From assembly GCF_020509005.1 (NCBI RefSeq), contig NC_063015.1, positions 3,844,001 to 3,908,000 on the forward strand: DNA of 64,000 bases, written 5' to 3'. The translations under genes and the position numbers were made by a program. The number at the start of each line of letters is the position of its first letter. Positions within the stretch are counted from its first letter, which is position 1. Positions 25,075 to 37,699 of the stretch are shown here, in pieces. The notes below the pieces were generated by a model. It saw nothing but the letters and a program-made list of their open reading frames with translations, was not told the origin of the DNA and made no database searches. The DNA is from Fulvia fulva. Lineage: Eukaryota > Ascomycota > Dothideomycetes > Mycosphaerellales > Mycosphaerellaceae.

Positions 25075-26280
25075 CCTTAGCTGTCTAGGCCACGAAACGC
25101 GACGCGACAATTACGAATCGACTTGCTATAAAGGTATACGACGCGTCTCGAACTACACTAGGGTATCGATTGAATAAACGACCTCCTCGGGGTGACTACG
25201 AGCCTAATTCAAAGAAGCTTATAGAGCTAGAAGAGAGGGTGATACTTAAGTATATACTCGAGCTAGATCTTAGAGGTTTCCCGCTATTAAAGGCTAGTAT
25301 ACGAGTAATAGCCGATTTATTACTATAAGAGAAGGGTCTTAAGTCCGCTAGTCTTAATTAGACAGACAGGTTTATTAGGCGGTATCGTGAGCTAAAGGTT
25401 CGTATAACACGTAGATACGATCGTTAGCGAGCCCTAATAGAAGATCTAGACGTTATCGAGAGGTAGTTCTTACTTATACGTAATATAAAGGAGAAGTATA
25501 GTATCCTTAACTAGGACACCTACAACTTCGACGAGATAGGGTTTATAATAGGTGTCATTACGTCTTAGAGCGTCGTTACGGGTTTAGAAAGGCGTAGTAG
25601 AAAGAGGAAGGTCGTTCAATAGGGTAATAGAGAATAGGCAATAGTGATTAAGACTATCTATATAGACGGAATAGCGCTCCTACCCTACGTCATCCTTATA
25701 GGTAAACAGTATATTAGTACCTAGTACCAAGACGGCAACTTAGGTCTAGACTAGACAATCGGGCTAATAGAGAACGGCTAGACTAACAATAAGTTCGGTA
25801 TACGGTAGCTAGAGCATTTCTAGAAGTATACTATAGCTCGTACGACTAGGGTATAGAGACTACTTATTATCGATAGCTACGAGAGCTACAACTCGATAGC
25901 ATTCTAGAATCTATATAAGGAATACAAGATCTTGGCCCTATATATACTATCGTACGCCTCGTACTTACTCTAGCTATTAGATATAGATTGCTATTCGCCT
26001 TTAAAGAAGGTATACGGTACTTAGCTCTCGGGCTTAGTACGCTAGCGCATTACTTATATCGACAAAGTAGAGTTCCTACGCGCCTTCCGGGTAGCCTATA
26101 ACGCTGTATTTAGATAGTAGAACATCCTATCGAGCTTTAGAGGCGCTAGTTTAGTTCTATTTAATCTCTAGGTAGTGATAGACAAGCTTAATATTAAGCT
26201 ACGTACGCTAACCCCTCTAGCTCCGGACTCTACCCCTTAGGAGTCGAAGACACTACGAACTACAAAAGAATTCGACTTTT
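25075..26280 (+). pseudogene. Fot1-like transposase (CENP-B HTH + DDE), RIP-broken
   Basis: The plus-strand frame around 25,190-26,230 reads, with about 15 stops, as a Fot1-type transposase. A helix-turn-helix/CENP-B-like region comes first (LKASIRVIADLLL, then TDRFIRRYRELKVR). The DDE domain follows: first Asp in YNFDEIGFIIGVI near 25,525, second in LLIIDSYESYNS near 25,865, third in LLDIDCYSPLKKVYG near 25,985. The stops are TAG/TAA from CAG/CAA/TGG, as RIP produces. The product is not made from this copy. Confidence 0.8.
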
Positions 26281-26742
26281 AATCGATACTAGTAACGAAT
26301 AAAATGCGTGCCCGGGTAGGTTCATCGCTAAACTCGTTATAGGAAGGGGTGTATTAGCTTATGAAAGGGAGTAGAGAGATAGCGCATTAGATAGCTCTTA
26401 TACGAAGCGAGATTAGTAAGCTACGTAAGTCTAATAAGGCCCTTATATAGCGGAAAGTACGAAAGCGCAAGTACATTTAGTCTAGAGGGTCTCTAACCTT
26501 TAATAAGGCGTCGTAATCAATACCTCTAGAGGATACTAGGAGGCAGGAAGTGAGTAGAGAGTCGCTAGATAGTGTTCGGCTAGTACTAAGGCTACGACGC
26601 TATAAGCGATATAGCGAGTCGGGGCATAACGTACGTATCTATTAAGTAGACTCGCTAGATAGCGAAGAATCTAAAGAGGAATTATCCTCCTAGTAACGAT
26701 TCTATAGGATATCGTCGTATTAAGATACCGTCGTAGATAAAG

Positions 26743-26811
26743 TAGAAGTAGTATAGTTCTTAGCAAAAGTAGCCTACTCGGTAGTATAGCCCGCTCGGTA
26801 GTAAAGTACGT
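26743..26811 (-). repeat. Right terminal inverted repeat of the Fot1-like element
   Basis: Reverse complement of the left end. One of the two inner motifs has changed (CCTACTCGG instead of CCGCTCGG). Confidence 0.85.
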
Positions 26812-26813
26812 TA

Positions 26814-29391
26814 AGTATAGTCCTCCTTCTATAGCTTACGTAGTACTACTATTATAGACCCTCTATACGGCTTCGGGTAAGACCCTAGCCGTAGGTACGC
26901 GGTAAATAGGTTTATAAGGCTCGGCGCGATCTCTTCTCTATACTCTTTTAGTAGTAGGTTTAGTATCCTATCTAGGCCTAGGGCTTTTCGTCCTTTTAGC
27001 TTACATATAACTCCTATTACTATATTAGAGCTAACCGCCTAATCTATATCTAGGGGTTCCGGGTATATACTCGGGTCGACGTCCGTAAGGTCTACCTCTA
27101 CTTACATCGAAAAGAAATAGTCGGCTAATACTTTTACCTTGCCCCGGGGCGTAGTCTAGGCAATCCCTTCGCGATCTACGATTAGAGGGAAGTAAGGGGT
27201 TCGTTACTCTTTAGGTAGTCGTGCCTCTTTAGCTAGTCTCTATATCTATTCCGGGTTTTCTATAACGAGCCCGATTGTCGCTCTCTAGTCCTATAACTTA
27301 TCGCGTCTTATCTATGCCTTCTTCTCTTATATCGCGCGACAGTATTACTCCTACGTCTCTTAGGTAAACTCCTTCGTCTACTGTCGCCTTGCCCTTCTAG
27401 CCTCCTTTACCTTTATAGAGTATTTAGGGGTCTAGAAGGCCTTCTACTACGTTAAGGGCCGGAGTAACGGTATATATTGTTCCGCTACTTACTATATAAC
27501 CGAGGTAATCTGTTCCGCTACTTGATCTAGCTAAGCTATCGTCTCGAGTTCTCTATACTATAGTAGGTTTACTATTAGAAAGCCTCTTATATCGTCCTAG
27601 CGTACCTTCTTCTAGTTACGGCGTAGTTCGCTTACTAGCTCCTCTATCGCCTTCACCCCTAGCGTAGTTGAAATAGGGATATAGTCTAAGGAGGCCTCTA
27701 GCGCGTAGTTCGGTCGGTATTAGACTAGTCTCTCTTTAAGTTCTTATAATAGAAAGTATAGGTCGATTATGCTTATACTTATACGGACCTTCTACGTCTC
27801 TATTCTACTAAGGCTATTCCGTAGCGTACGGTTATATCTAGTAGCTTCCCCCCTAGAAACGTGTACGGGCGAGTGAAGTCGAGTCTCTACTATAGGTAGT
27901 AGAGATTAAAGTCGCCGAGGAGTACTTACTTTATATCTTAGCTTAGGGTCCGCTCTAGGTAGACGAGGGTTCCTAGTTCCCTACTCGTTCGACCCTACGG
28001 TAGCAGGTTATAGACGTTATAGATCTAGATAGAGCCTTATAATATATCGATCTAGATTAATGTTATGTCTTCTAGGTTACCCTACTACGGTAGTATAACC
28101 TTCTACGACTTTAGGTCTATAGTCTTACTTACGTATATATATATCCTCGGGATAACGTCTCGTTCGCCCGCGATTACAGCATAATATCTCCGGTTATTAT
28201 AAGTAGCTAGGAGTCCTACGTAGAGATTAATCTATAGTTCCTATACCGGAATTATATAATACCGTAGCGGGTCTAGCTCTTATAGAAAGTGGCGCTAGAC
28301 TTTGTCCCTACTTTTTTACGTTATACTATACGATAGTAATATTATCGTATAGTATTATTTATTATCCGTAAGGTCTATCTCTATACTAACCTACTATGTC
28401 TTCTAAGCTTATATCTCGCTATCCGGCTAGCCCTAGGACCGCTTAGGCGCCCTAAAGATTCGTATTTAGCCTAGTTCGTTAGTAGCCCGGTTAAGGTGTC
28501 TAGGCCTACCGGGAGGTAGATACGTTTAAGGTTAGGCTCCCTTATTTAACTCTTCTACCCTCTTCCTCTTACTCGGCTCGAAGCCCTTATATATAGTAGG
28601 TCTCTCCTACTATTGTTAGGGGTACCTAGCTAGTATAGAGATCCTTACTTGTCTCGCTCGTTCTTATACTACTATTCTAGCTAGGTATTAGTTTGAACAC
28701 GCTATGTACCTTCTACCGTAGTATATATACCTACTCTCCTTTTTTAGGCATTCCCTTCCCTAGTATAGGCCTACGTAGTAAGGACACCTTAGGGTCTTCT
28801 CCCCGTGTTTTAGGGCTATATAACCGTACTATTACTATTAGAAGCATTATAGTACCCTATAGCTACTCTAATAGATCTCCGTATCTATTCTCTCGTAGTT
28901 CTAGAATAGCCTATTATCTAGTATCTAGTTAGCTTGTTCCGCTATCTCTACCTAGATAATAAGCGATAAATACGTCTTCTCTCGGTCTACTGTCTTATAT
29001 AATTATACCGCCTTCGTTAGTCGTACTCCTAGGGATATGTTCTAGTTCTATACTTAGAGTTAGGGAAGGTCTTCGACCTTAAATGTCCTAGGGACCCCGT
29101 AGGCGATAACGGTATACTATTAGTAGGAGACTCGCGCCGACTTCGCGACTTTAGTAGTCTACTCCTTATAGGTCTCTAGTTTTTGTCTATTAGACTCTTA
29201 TACGGTAAAGAGTCTTACTACGCCTAATGCCTCTACCTTCGCTCTAACTACCTCCTTTTAGCCAAATCTATCGATAATCTCCTTACTTATTAGGGCTACG
29301 ATTTCTTATTTCTCCGCCGGATTAGTAATATATAGGCGTACTATATTACTTACCTTCGTAGGTATAAGGGCGCGCGTACTATAGGGTCCGA
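26814..29391 (-). mobile_element. LINE2, 5' half: ORF1 C-terminal part, endonuclease, start of RT; 5'-truncated
   Basis: Minus-strand readings include an ORF1 domain at 29,380-29,080 (IVRLYITNPAEK, then EVVRAKVEALGVVRLFTV), related to the ORF1 of LINE1. The APE endonuclease box GDFNLYYL with RLDFTRPYTFLGGKLLDITV is at about 27,930-27,830. The RT start KALGLDRILNLLLKEYREE is at about 26,990-26,930. The 5' leader and the first part of ORF1 are absent at 29,391, so the insertion was 5'-truncated, as is common for LINEs. RIP is very heavy. Confidence 0.75.
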
Positions 29392-29546
29392 ACGAGATAG
29401 TTATTATTCTACGAAGCTACGAAAGAGGAGCGCGAGGCGCGGCGAATTTATAAAGCAAAGCTAAGCCGCGCTAACCCGATACGGAAGGTCCGCGGTTTAG
29501 CCGGGCCGACGTAGCTATAGTAGGGGGTCGCGGGCTACCCGTGACA
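29392..29546 (-). repeat. G3 3' LTR (left border approximate)
   Basis: It shares the GAAAGAGGAGCGCGAGG core (29421-29437) and overall plan with the G1 and G4 LTRs but is a different family. Its left border merges with the truncated 5' end of LINE2, so the start is uncertain. Confidence 0.6.
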
Positions 29547-32500
29547 GTACCCCCCCTCCTAAAATACGCCTTAGTCCTCTAAGCGTTATCTACCTTATAA
29601 GGCTACTTGCCTATCGAGCTCTATAATCGCGCGAACCCCTAATTATCCTCTAGTGCCCTATCGTTATCCGATAATATCGTATTCGCTCTATTAAGACTAT
29701 CCTCGACCGGCTTCCTTCGAGAAATATATTACCTAGTTAGCTAGCTTACCCTAGACCTAAGTCTATCTTTGGCTAGTACTCGTATATAATCCTTATAACT
29801 AAAGTTAGATATTATTATAGGCTCTATAGGCTCTACTCGAGTATCGAATATATACGGAGTAGATTCTATTAGAGGTAAGGCTCGAGGCGACTTATTCGTA
29901 ACGGTGTCTTTCGGAATAACCCTAATCGTATTAAGCCCGAGTACCTTAGTAGCTAGTAGAGACTAGTTAGATAGAGCTACGAAGCCTATAGGCGTAGACA
30001 ACTCCGGCCGGTTATAGTAAAAGTCTATAATAGCGGCGGCTACGTGTTTAAGTATATCCTCTATAGGTTACTAGGTCTTACTATCCTCCTCGTTCTAATA
30101 TCTAGCCCATTTCACCTTATACTATATGTCTACCTTACGCTTGTACCCCTTCTTCACCTTACCTACCCGCTTACGGGTATATATATTAAGGATCTTTCCT
30201 ACCTCGTATATATACGTAGGTACTGCTACTATATCGGCTACTATATTAGCCTCGGTAGTGTTAGGTTCGATAGTTATTGGTAGTAGCGGCGCTAGATGCT
30301 GCCCTTTAAGTAGTAGGAAATCGGGGTGGTCGGCTCGTTATAGTAGTGAGGTGTAGAAGTAGTTATTAAGTCCTACTAGAGCGTCTAATAGTTTTAGTCG
30401 ATAAGAGAGTCTAGCCGGCATGACTTCCGTGATCTAGTAAGGGCCGGTATATTTCCTATCTAGCTTGTTAGATAGTCGAGTCGTGCCGATGTTCTTAGTA
30501 CTAAGATATACCTAATTACCTACCTTATAGTCTAGAGGAATGCTTCGGTAGCGGTTTGCTACTTCTACTTAGAGAGCTTATAACATTCGTATATTCTCTT
30601 AAAGGTGCTTATAAAGCTCGTCAATTCGACGTATAAAGGTTTCTACTAATCGTATATCTAGTCGCTAGAGAGTAGTTAGTTCTCCCTCCTTTCTACCGTT
30701 TAGGTCAACTCGCTCTATAAACTTAGGGTTGTAGCCTAAGGTAGCGTAGAACGGCGACATACTAGTAGTCTTAGATAGGTAATTATTGATCGCAAACTAA
30801 GCAAGGCATAGCTATTCTACCTAGTCATCCTATATATTATTAGTAAATATACGAAGATACTATTCTATTGCCTAGTTAGTACGTTCTGACTGTCTATTAG
30901 TTTCTAGGTAATACGAAGAACTTAGCTTATAATTTATACGGAGTATCTTATAGTGTTTCTTCTAGAAGGTAGTAACCTACTACTTGCTACGGTCTAATAT
31001 AATAGTATTAGGAAACCCGCGCCGACAGAACATATGTTTAAGGAAAAGCCTTACCGCATTCTATACTATTATTACGCTAATAGGGATCAGCTCGACTTCC
31101 TTAGTAAGCCTATTAGTAACGGTCATAATGTTATTATAGACTATACCGTTAAGAGTACTATCTAGGAGTCCGAGAACGAAGTCGACTATAATATATTTCT
31201 AAGGCCGATCTAGAATAGGAAGTGGCTATAATAATCCTAGTAGCTAAGAGTGTAGAGATTTTGTTATACGGTAGGTACGGCAATTCGCGGTATATCTACG
31301 TACGGATTTCGCTAATCTAGGCTAGTAGAAATTACGTACTACGAGTTTATAAGTACGAGCTCGTTCTAGATAGCCTACTACTAGAGCGTTATAGTTTATC
31401 TTAATTATCCTCGTCAATAAAGCTTAGTCATTTAGTACCTATAAGCTCTAGCCGTCGTATTAATTTCGAATATATAGTAGGTCGCTATCTACTTTATAGT
31501 GTGCTAGGTAAATCTTCGCTCTCTATAGTAGTATAGGAGTGCGGTCTTTCTATAGGTCCTCGATCGCGGTCTTAAGCTCGTTATCGGTTACGTACGCCGT
31601 CGACATTCGATACTCGAGTTCGGCTTCCCGCTAACTTTTACGCGTCGCCGGTTATTTAGTAGGCGTATCTCGTTCTATAGGCATAAACTCTTTAGCTTTA
31701 GGGTTTAGCTATACTAGTTTCTCTTCTTCCGGCGCATCTTCTACTATTGCCTATAGTAAGGCGATCTTAAGGAATCGCTTAGGAGGTAGCAATGTCTAAT
31801 ACTAATGCTAGTTCCGAGGGTCGTCTACCCCCTACGGAAGGTCCTAGCTACGTCTCGTTAGGCTGTCTAGCTTTATACCTTGAAGTCCTAGACGGTACAT
31901 TATCTTAAAGTTAAACTATAACAAGAACTTCGCCTAACGCGCTTGTCGCCGATTTAGCTACTTTGTCTTTATAAAGTATTCTAGGTTCTTATAGTCGGTG
32001 TAAATCTTGACTAGCTATAAGTCCTTATTATCTACTTCGTAGGCGAGCTCGGGTCTCTATTCCTCAAAAGCCTTGATAATAGCTAATAGTTCCTTGTTAT
32101 AGATTTAATAATTGCACTCCTATAGACTCAACTTCTTTGAGTAGAAGGCTATAGGATGTAGTATACTATTCTCGTTATACTACGAAAGTACGCCGGCGTT
32201 TATAAAATCTGAAGAATCTGTCTCTACTACTATTTCCCTGCCTAGTATATAATGTACGAGTATGCCGGCTTTACTAAACGTAGCTTTCAAATTGTTAAAG
32301 GCTCTTTAGTAATCTAGTAACTATTAAATCCTTCTATTCTTATAATTACTTAGTCCGTCCGACTTGGTTAGGTTTGTAAGAGGAGTAGCTATACGCGAAA
32401 ATGCTTCGATAAACCGCCTATAGAAGTCAGTAAATCTAAGGAAGGCCTAGACATCCTTTAGGTTCTTAGGAGCTTCCTATGTCTAAATACATTCGAGTTT

Positions 32501-32731
32501 CTCGGGGTCTATCTTAATGCCGTTAGGGGTTATAATTAGCCTAAGATACTTCACCTTCTATTAGTAGAATTCGCTTTTGTCGATGTCTACTATAAGTCCT
32601 ACATCGCGTAGCTTAGTAAGAACCTTCCGTACGTATTTAATGTGCTCCTCCAAGGTGTTACTAAAGATAAGTACGTTATCTAGGTAGGCCGATATAAAGT
32701 CGTCTAGGTGTTCTTATAAGACCTTATTAAT
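29392..32731 (-). mobile_element. Chromovirus fragment G3: 3' LTR, integrase, RNase H, end of RT
   Basis: The LTR occupies about 29,392-29,546 (ending GTGACA on the plus strand) and a minus-strand polypurine run GGAGGGGGGG follows at about 29,549-29,558. Minus-strand translation then gives the GPY/F part (YTGPYQIT, about 30,430), the integrase core (YYLETNRQSERTN near 30,890; FYATLGYNPKFIERVDLN near 30,740) and the reverse transcriptase end (DDFISAYLDNVLIFS, about 32,700, Asp-to-Asn in the YLDD box). LINE1 copy C begins right there. The rest of the RT and all of gag are missing on the other side. RIP is heavy. Confidence 0.75.
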
Positions 32732-35700
32732 AGATAGATAGATAGATTTGTCATTCCCCTGTTCTAGGACCCTATCCGGCCTATGCAGGTATATATCTAT
32801 TGTTATGTACAAAGGGAAACCCGAATAGGTGAAAACCCTTCCCGCCCCCGACTACTCCTTGTCTAGATTAGCTTTCCCTCTGAACGTACGTAGTCCATGT
32901 CACTACCCCGTTAGCCCCCGCTCCTAGCCGGTCTCGTCGCGCTGCGTCGTGTCCTCTCTTCCTGCACTGCTCCTACTAGGCGGTACTGTTCTAGCCAGCC
33001 CTTCTCTAGTATCCAGTTCGTAATGCGCCGTAGGTCTTCAGCGTTGTTAAGAAGTGCCCCAATCGTCCGGTTCCTCGCCTTTGCCATCCACTCCCCCCTT
33101 CCTAGCGACCACCTCGGACAGACGAGGAGTGCGTGCCGTACGTTCTGGAAGCGATAGCCGTAGGGGCAGCTAGTATTCGTGTATCCTAGAACCTTCCTCC
33201 ATAATAGGTACCCCTGGAGGCCGATGTGTTCGCTTCGCAGTTGGGTTGCTATGCTACTCTGTGCCCTCGTAAGGCGGTAGTGGATGAGCTTCGGGGGGTG
33301 CTTGACCGCGGATTTTGTAGCTAACCATTCCTTAGGTTGTCCCGCTGGCTGAGGGCGTCCACTATGCCCTACAACCTGGTTGTTCCACCTCTCTTTCCAT
33401 AGTTGCTCTACAAACGATTTCTCACCTTCCCATTGTATTGCTAGCTGTTCGTCCCTTGCCCGGTAGTTCGGCTCGTTTCCGGGTCGAATGCCCTTGTGCG
33501 CTGGTACTGATTCGCGGGCCCTTGCGACTGCACTGGCGATGACCTTCTGTACTGGGTACTGTGCCGACTTGCCTATGTAGGAGGTCCGTAGTCCCTGGAT
33601 GTATAGGTCGATCGGCGGTATAGCGGTCTCGTACTCAAGCATCCTCGTTAGTGTCGACTTATATGCCCCGGTGACCTTCCTTAGGCATTGGTTTTGGATC
33701 TTCGCTAGCGGCGCGACGAGTCCCTTCGATGGGCAGGCCCTCTCGCCTAAGGACCACACTTGGCTGCCATAGGTAAGGACTGGCCGTACAATAGCCGTAT
33801 ATAGAAGTCGTGACTGCCGGAAGTCCGCCCCCCATGTGGACGCAGTGAGCCTCTGGCATGATGCCATATTCTGTTCAGCTTTCCGTAATATTGCCTGTAC
33901 GTGCTTCCTCCACCGTAGCGCCGGGTCCACCTATAGTCCGAGGATCCTGAGCTGATTTGCCGGGTTAGTCGTGTGCCCCTATATCTAGATAGAAGCTTGC
34001 ATATTGTGGAACCGTGGCCGGCGCGTAAAGTGTATCAGATTGTACTTTTCTAGGGCAAACCGAGCCCCGTGCCTCCTAGCCTAGTCCTCGCAGATCTTGT
34101 GCTTCTCTTCTAGTAGCCTACAGTTCTCCTTAGTCGAGGAAGACCACGCTAGGATGTTTGTGTCGTCTACGAAGCCGCTCGTAGCGGTGTTCTGGGATTC
34201 TAGGGCTGGGAGCAGCGTCGCTATAAAGAAGAGGAACAGAATAGGTGCTAGCGTTAAGCCTTACGGGATTCTAGTATAGACTACTTGAAATGGGCTTCTG
34301 TACTAGCCGACCAGGATCGACGTACTACGGTTTTGGAGGTAGGACCGTACGAAGTTGACAAGCCACTCAGGGAGTCCTTTCGACCTTAGGATGTAGAGTA
34401 GCCGCGGGTGTGACACGTAGTCGAAGGCTCCCGATATGTCTAGGCTAAGTAAGGAAGCCACCTTGTCCCTATTCTTATACTAGATAGCCTTTACCTAAGA
34501 GGTGATAAGTTCTATCGCGGATAGCGTCGATCGCTATAGGCGCGCACCTATCTAGGTGTCCGGGAGTAGGGAGTGTTCCTCTGCCGCCTCGGAGAGTCTC
34601 GTTATAACCAGCTTCTCAAGCGCCTTCCTAAGAGTGTTAAGGAGCGCAATTGGGCGGTACGACTTCACCTGCGTATAGTCTTCCTTCTACGGCTTACGTA
34701 GGACCACTGTCGTCGATTGTTTAAAAGCTATCGGGTGGTACCCGGTCTGTAGGCAGGCGTTGAAGATCGCTACAACTACTAGGGCTAGTTGATCTCTACA
34801 CTTCTTTAGTAGCTCGTTTGGGATCCTATCCGGCCCCGGGGCTTTCTTCGCCGGCAACTTCCTTAGCACAGCGGCAACTTCTCCCTCGGACACCTCCTAT
34901 TAGACCGCGATGCTAGGGGCTAGGGGAGTAGAGCTGTTTATGTCGCTTAGATCAGCCTCGACTAGGGGCGGGAAGAACTTGCTAGCCAGTAGACGCGCCT
35001 TGGCCTCGGGGTCGCTAACCGGGCCACTAGGCGATTGTAGCGCTGGGATAGAGAAGGAGGGGCCCTATATAGGGTCCTGTCGGGCCCATTTCGCTAGCTT
35101 CCACATCCTCTCTGGCTTGCCGGCGATTTCTTCCACTGTGGCCCTCCAGCCGACTGCTTTCTCCCTTCGTATTATAGCTTTCTTCTGTTGGCATGCCTCC
35201 CTGTATACGTTCTAGGCCTCCTCGCTATGGCTGCTCGTCTACACCCGGCGGGCTCTCCTTGCTTCTCTTACTACCGTAGTGCACTCCGGCGTCCAGTATA
35301 GTTTGGACCATATCGTTAGTTAGGCAAGCGGAACGTGAAGTGAGGTCGCTTTTCTTATTTCGTCTGTCAACCCCTAGACTGCTTCGTCTATCTCGTCTTT
35401 ACTGTTGTATTGCTACTGCGCGATCTGGACTAGCCTCTTAGAGTCATCGAGGTACGCCTAGATGTTGGCCCAGTGGGCCTTTCCCCAGTTTGGCTTAGGG
35501 GTTCCCGCTAGTGTGCGTTGTATCTGTGTCGTAATAGAGGTCCTGACTAGCATGTGGTCTAACGACGCCTCGAGTTCATGTTCGATCCTATAGTAGGTTA
35601 CCGTGTAGTAGTGGCTATCTAAGATCTAGGAGAGGTCGATCGTGCCTTAGAGTCCCCCTCTCTTCTAGGTACCTAGGTCCTTTAGGGTATTGAGGGCAAT

Positions 35701-37690
35701 TACGTTGCTCGCTATCAAGTCGAGTACTTCGTCGGCTATAGGGTACGGCTATATAAGGCTTTCCTAGAAAGGGTGGTATATGTTAAAGTCTCCTACTACG
35801 ATATAGCACCCTTGTCCCTTAAGCGTACTGTCTAGGTATCTACAGACCCCTAGGTCGCGGCTAGACCTCGAGGCTAGCGGTTATATATATAGGTTGTGTA
35901 TCTAGGTGCTACCTACGTAGAGGGAGGTAATATCGCCCCCGCCTTCTTCGTCTACGTAGTATACTACCTCCTAGTCGGATTCTAGTATGTCCTTACTGAC
36001 ATAGAAGCACGTACGGGGTCTGCCGTCGCCTCGTAGGTATGTCGTATAGCCTAGTGACTTATAGGTCGTTAGTCTCTTATAGTACGGGTTAATCTATAGC
36101 TCCTAGATTATAAGGACGTAGTGGACGCGCGGGTCCGCCTCGTATAGGAAATGGTTCTAGACTATATCCTTGCTATAGTTAACGTTATACTAGATAATAC
36201 TAAGCGTGTCGAGGCTAGTTATCGGTATCGACAATCATTTCCTCTATATCGTCCTATATCCTACTACCCTATACGTCCTGGTCTACGCCTATCGGCTATG
36301 TACTAAAGGGGAGCCGGGCCTAGTTAGATTCCCTCGCCGTAGCTAGCAGAGCACGTGGCCTCCCGTACGCCCTAGGTTGCGCATCCTTTACATCGTTCTC
36401 GGCCCTAGGGCGCTTGTGCCCGACCGCCGCTAGTTAGTTCCGGTGTGGGCTAGCCTCACGGTCGCCGTAGAATCTTAGGGCGACGGTTCTGTTTGTGATT
36501 GCCTTGTTTTTCGCTAGTTTCCGCTATGGGCATTCCGTACTATACGATGGGTGGTGCCCCGGACAGTTCGCGCACCGTCTCGTAGTCGATGTACAGTCCC
36601 TAGACATATAGTCTCCTACACAGTTCGAGCAGGCCTACTTGTTTGTGCACGTGTAGGTTTAGTGTCTATACTGTTGGCATTTGAAGCATTGGAGGACACG
36701 AAAGGATGAGGAGTGCTTTTCTACTGTCTTGAGGCTATATTGCCAGACCAGGCCTTGTTCTATCGCTAGATCCGCCGCTTTCGCGTCTTATAGCTATACT
36801 ATTAGCGCCGAGGCCTTCTTGCCTTCTAGCCATTTCCTATAGAGCCAAGTCGCCTTCTGGATTGGAGAGTTAAGAGTGACCGGGTTGTCCTCTTAGAGAG
36901 CGCGTAGGTGACCCTAGTTAGTTAGGTCAAACTCCTTAGGCATGTCGTGGACTAGGATCGTGAATTGTTTCGTTAAGACCTTCGCTGATGCCGTAACCTT
37001 AGATACCTACTATGGCTGTGCCTCTAGGTGCCTCCTAGTAGTAGCAGAGCTAGTATAGATCTATAGAGTGCCGTTAGACTGTTGGTTCACTACGACCACC
37101 CCTAGTTAGTTGATTCGTTAGGCGAGCTCCTTGTTCGATAGCTTCGCAACTTCGGCCTAGTCTTCCTTTGCTGCAATGCGGATCGTAACTACATCGTGCG
37201 TTAGGCGGGGGCCTAGTATCGATGCCGCGACCGATGCCTAGCTATAGGGGTGTTGATTCCGGGTGGCCTTGCTAATCGCCTAGGACGTCGTCCTCATTTC
37301 TTATTGCCCTCGGTGATACGACAGTACAAGCGCCGTGCGTAGCTGAGTGATCATTACCTGTAGAGACCGGTAAGGGAGCTGATCGTTAGTTTCTATACTT
37401 TTTGCGTCCTCTATAAGTTGCTACCAGTTGTCTTGGGGGGGCTTCGCCTATAGGGCCGTAGGCGCCGTTAGTGCCGTAGCCTAGGCTACTATTACCTAGG
37501 AGTTGCCTAATGTAGCTAGGCACCTCCGCGGCGTTTAGAGCTGAAGAAACAGGGTGAAGAGAGCTTCAAGCTGTCCAGATTGAATGAGGTAGAACTCCCT
37601 CAGTCCTAGGGGCAGTGGCCTGCTTTATATATCGTTAGAATGGCCTTGATGAGAGCTTTCGAATGTGTCTTGTTTTGGCGCAGAGATCGA
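32732..37690 (-). mobile_element. LINE1 copy C, near full length, moderately RIPped
   Basis: It is the reverse complement of LINE1 copy B over its whole length, from the (ATCT)n tail at 32,732-32,750 to the shared 5' sequence GCGCAGAGATCGAT at 37,677-37,690. The 3' kilobase is almost clean, while the 5' two thirds carry many TA changes, including loss of the ORF1 start codon (ATG to ATA near 37,490). It ended up next to the reverse transcriptase of G3. A clear target duplication was not found, and the right flank is not the other half of G3, so a rearrangement or deletion is possible. Confidence 0.88.
32911..33930 (-). pseudogene. LINE1 copy C ORF2, C-terminal 339 codons still open
   Basis: This is an open stretch at the 3' end of the copy C ORF2, collinear with copy B 8372-9391 but without the stops that copy B has near 8389-8405 and at 9191. 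It covers the region after the reverse transcriptase palm and the C-terminal Cys/His motif (here CPYGYR, one Cys of the copy B CPCGYR replaced by Tyr). The catalytic half of ORF2 (33,931 to about 36,234) is broken by many stops, so no functional protein is expected. Confidence 0.75.
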
Positions 37691-37699
37691 TGAGCCTTT

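Larger units (their letters stand above)
24946..26811 (+). mobile_element. Fot1/pogo-like DNA transposon (Tc1/mariner superfamily)
   Basis: This 1,866-bp element is bounded by TA on both sides (24944-24945 and 26812-26813) and has terminal inverted repeats of about 69 bp. It interrupts the LINE2 reverse transcriptase. Removing it with one TA rejoins LINE2 codons in frame. It carries a plus-strand transposase relic. A shortened copy lies at 42433-43565 in the opposite orientation. Confidence 0.9.

Noticed and set aside
28693..30356. Plus-strand ORFs of 76-79 codons in the repeat block
   Set aside because: They are rich in Tyr, Ser, Leu and Arg because of TA-rich RIP sequence, have no domain, and lie opposite clear LINE2 and G3 coding sequence.
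34910..35215. Plus-strand 101-codon ORF
   Set aside because: Antisense shadow of LINE1 copy C ORF2. The same shadow occurs opposite copy B at 6964-7392.
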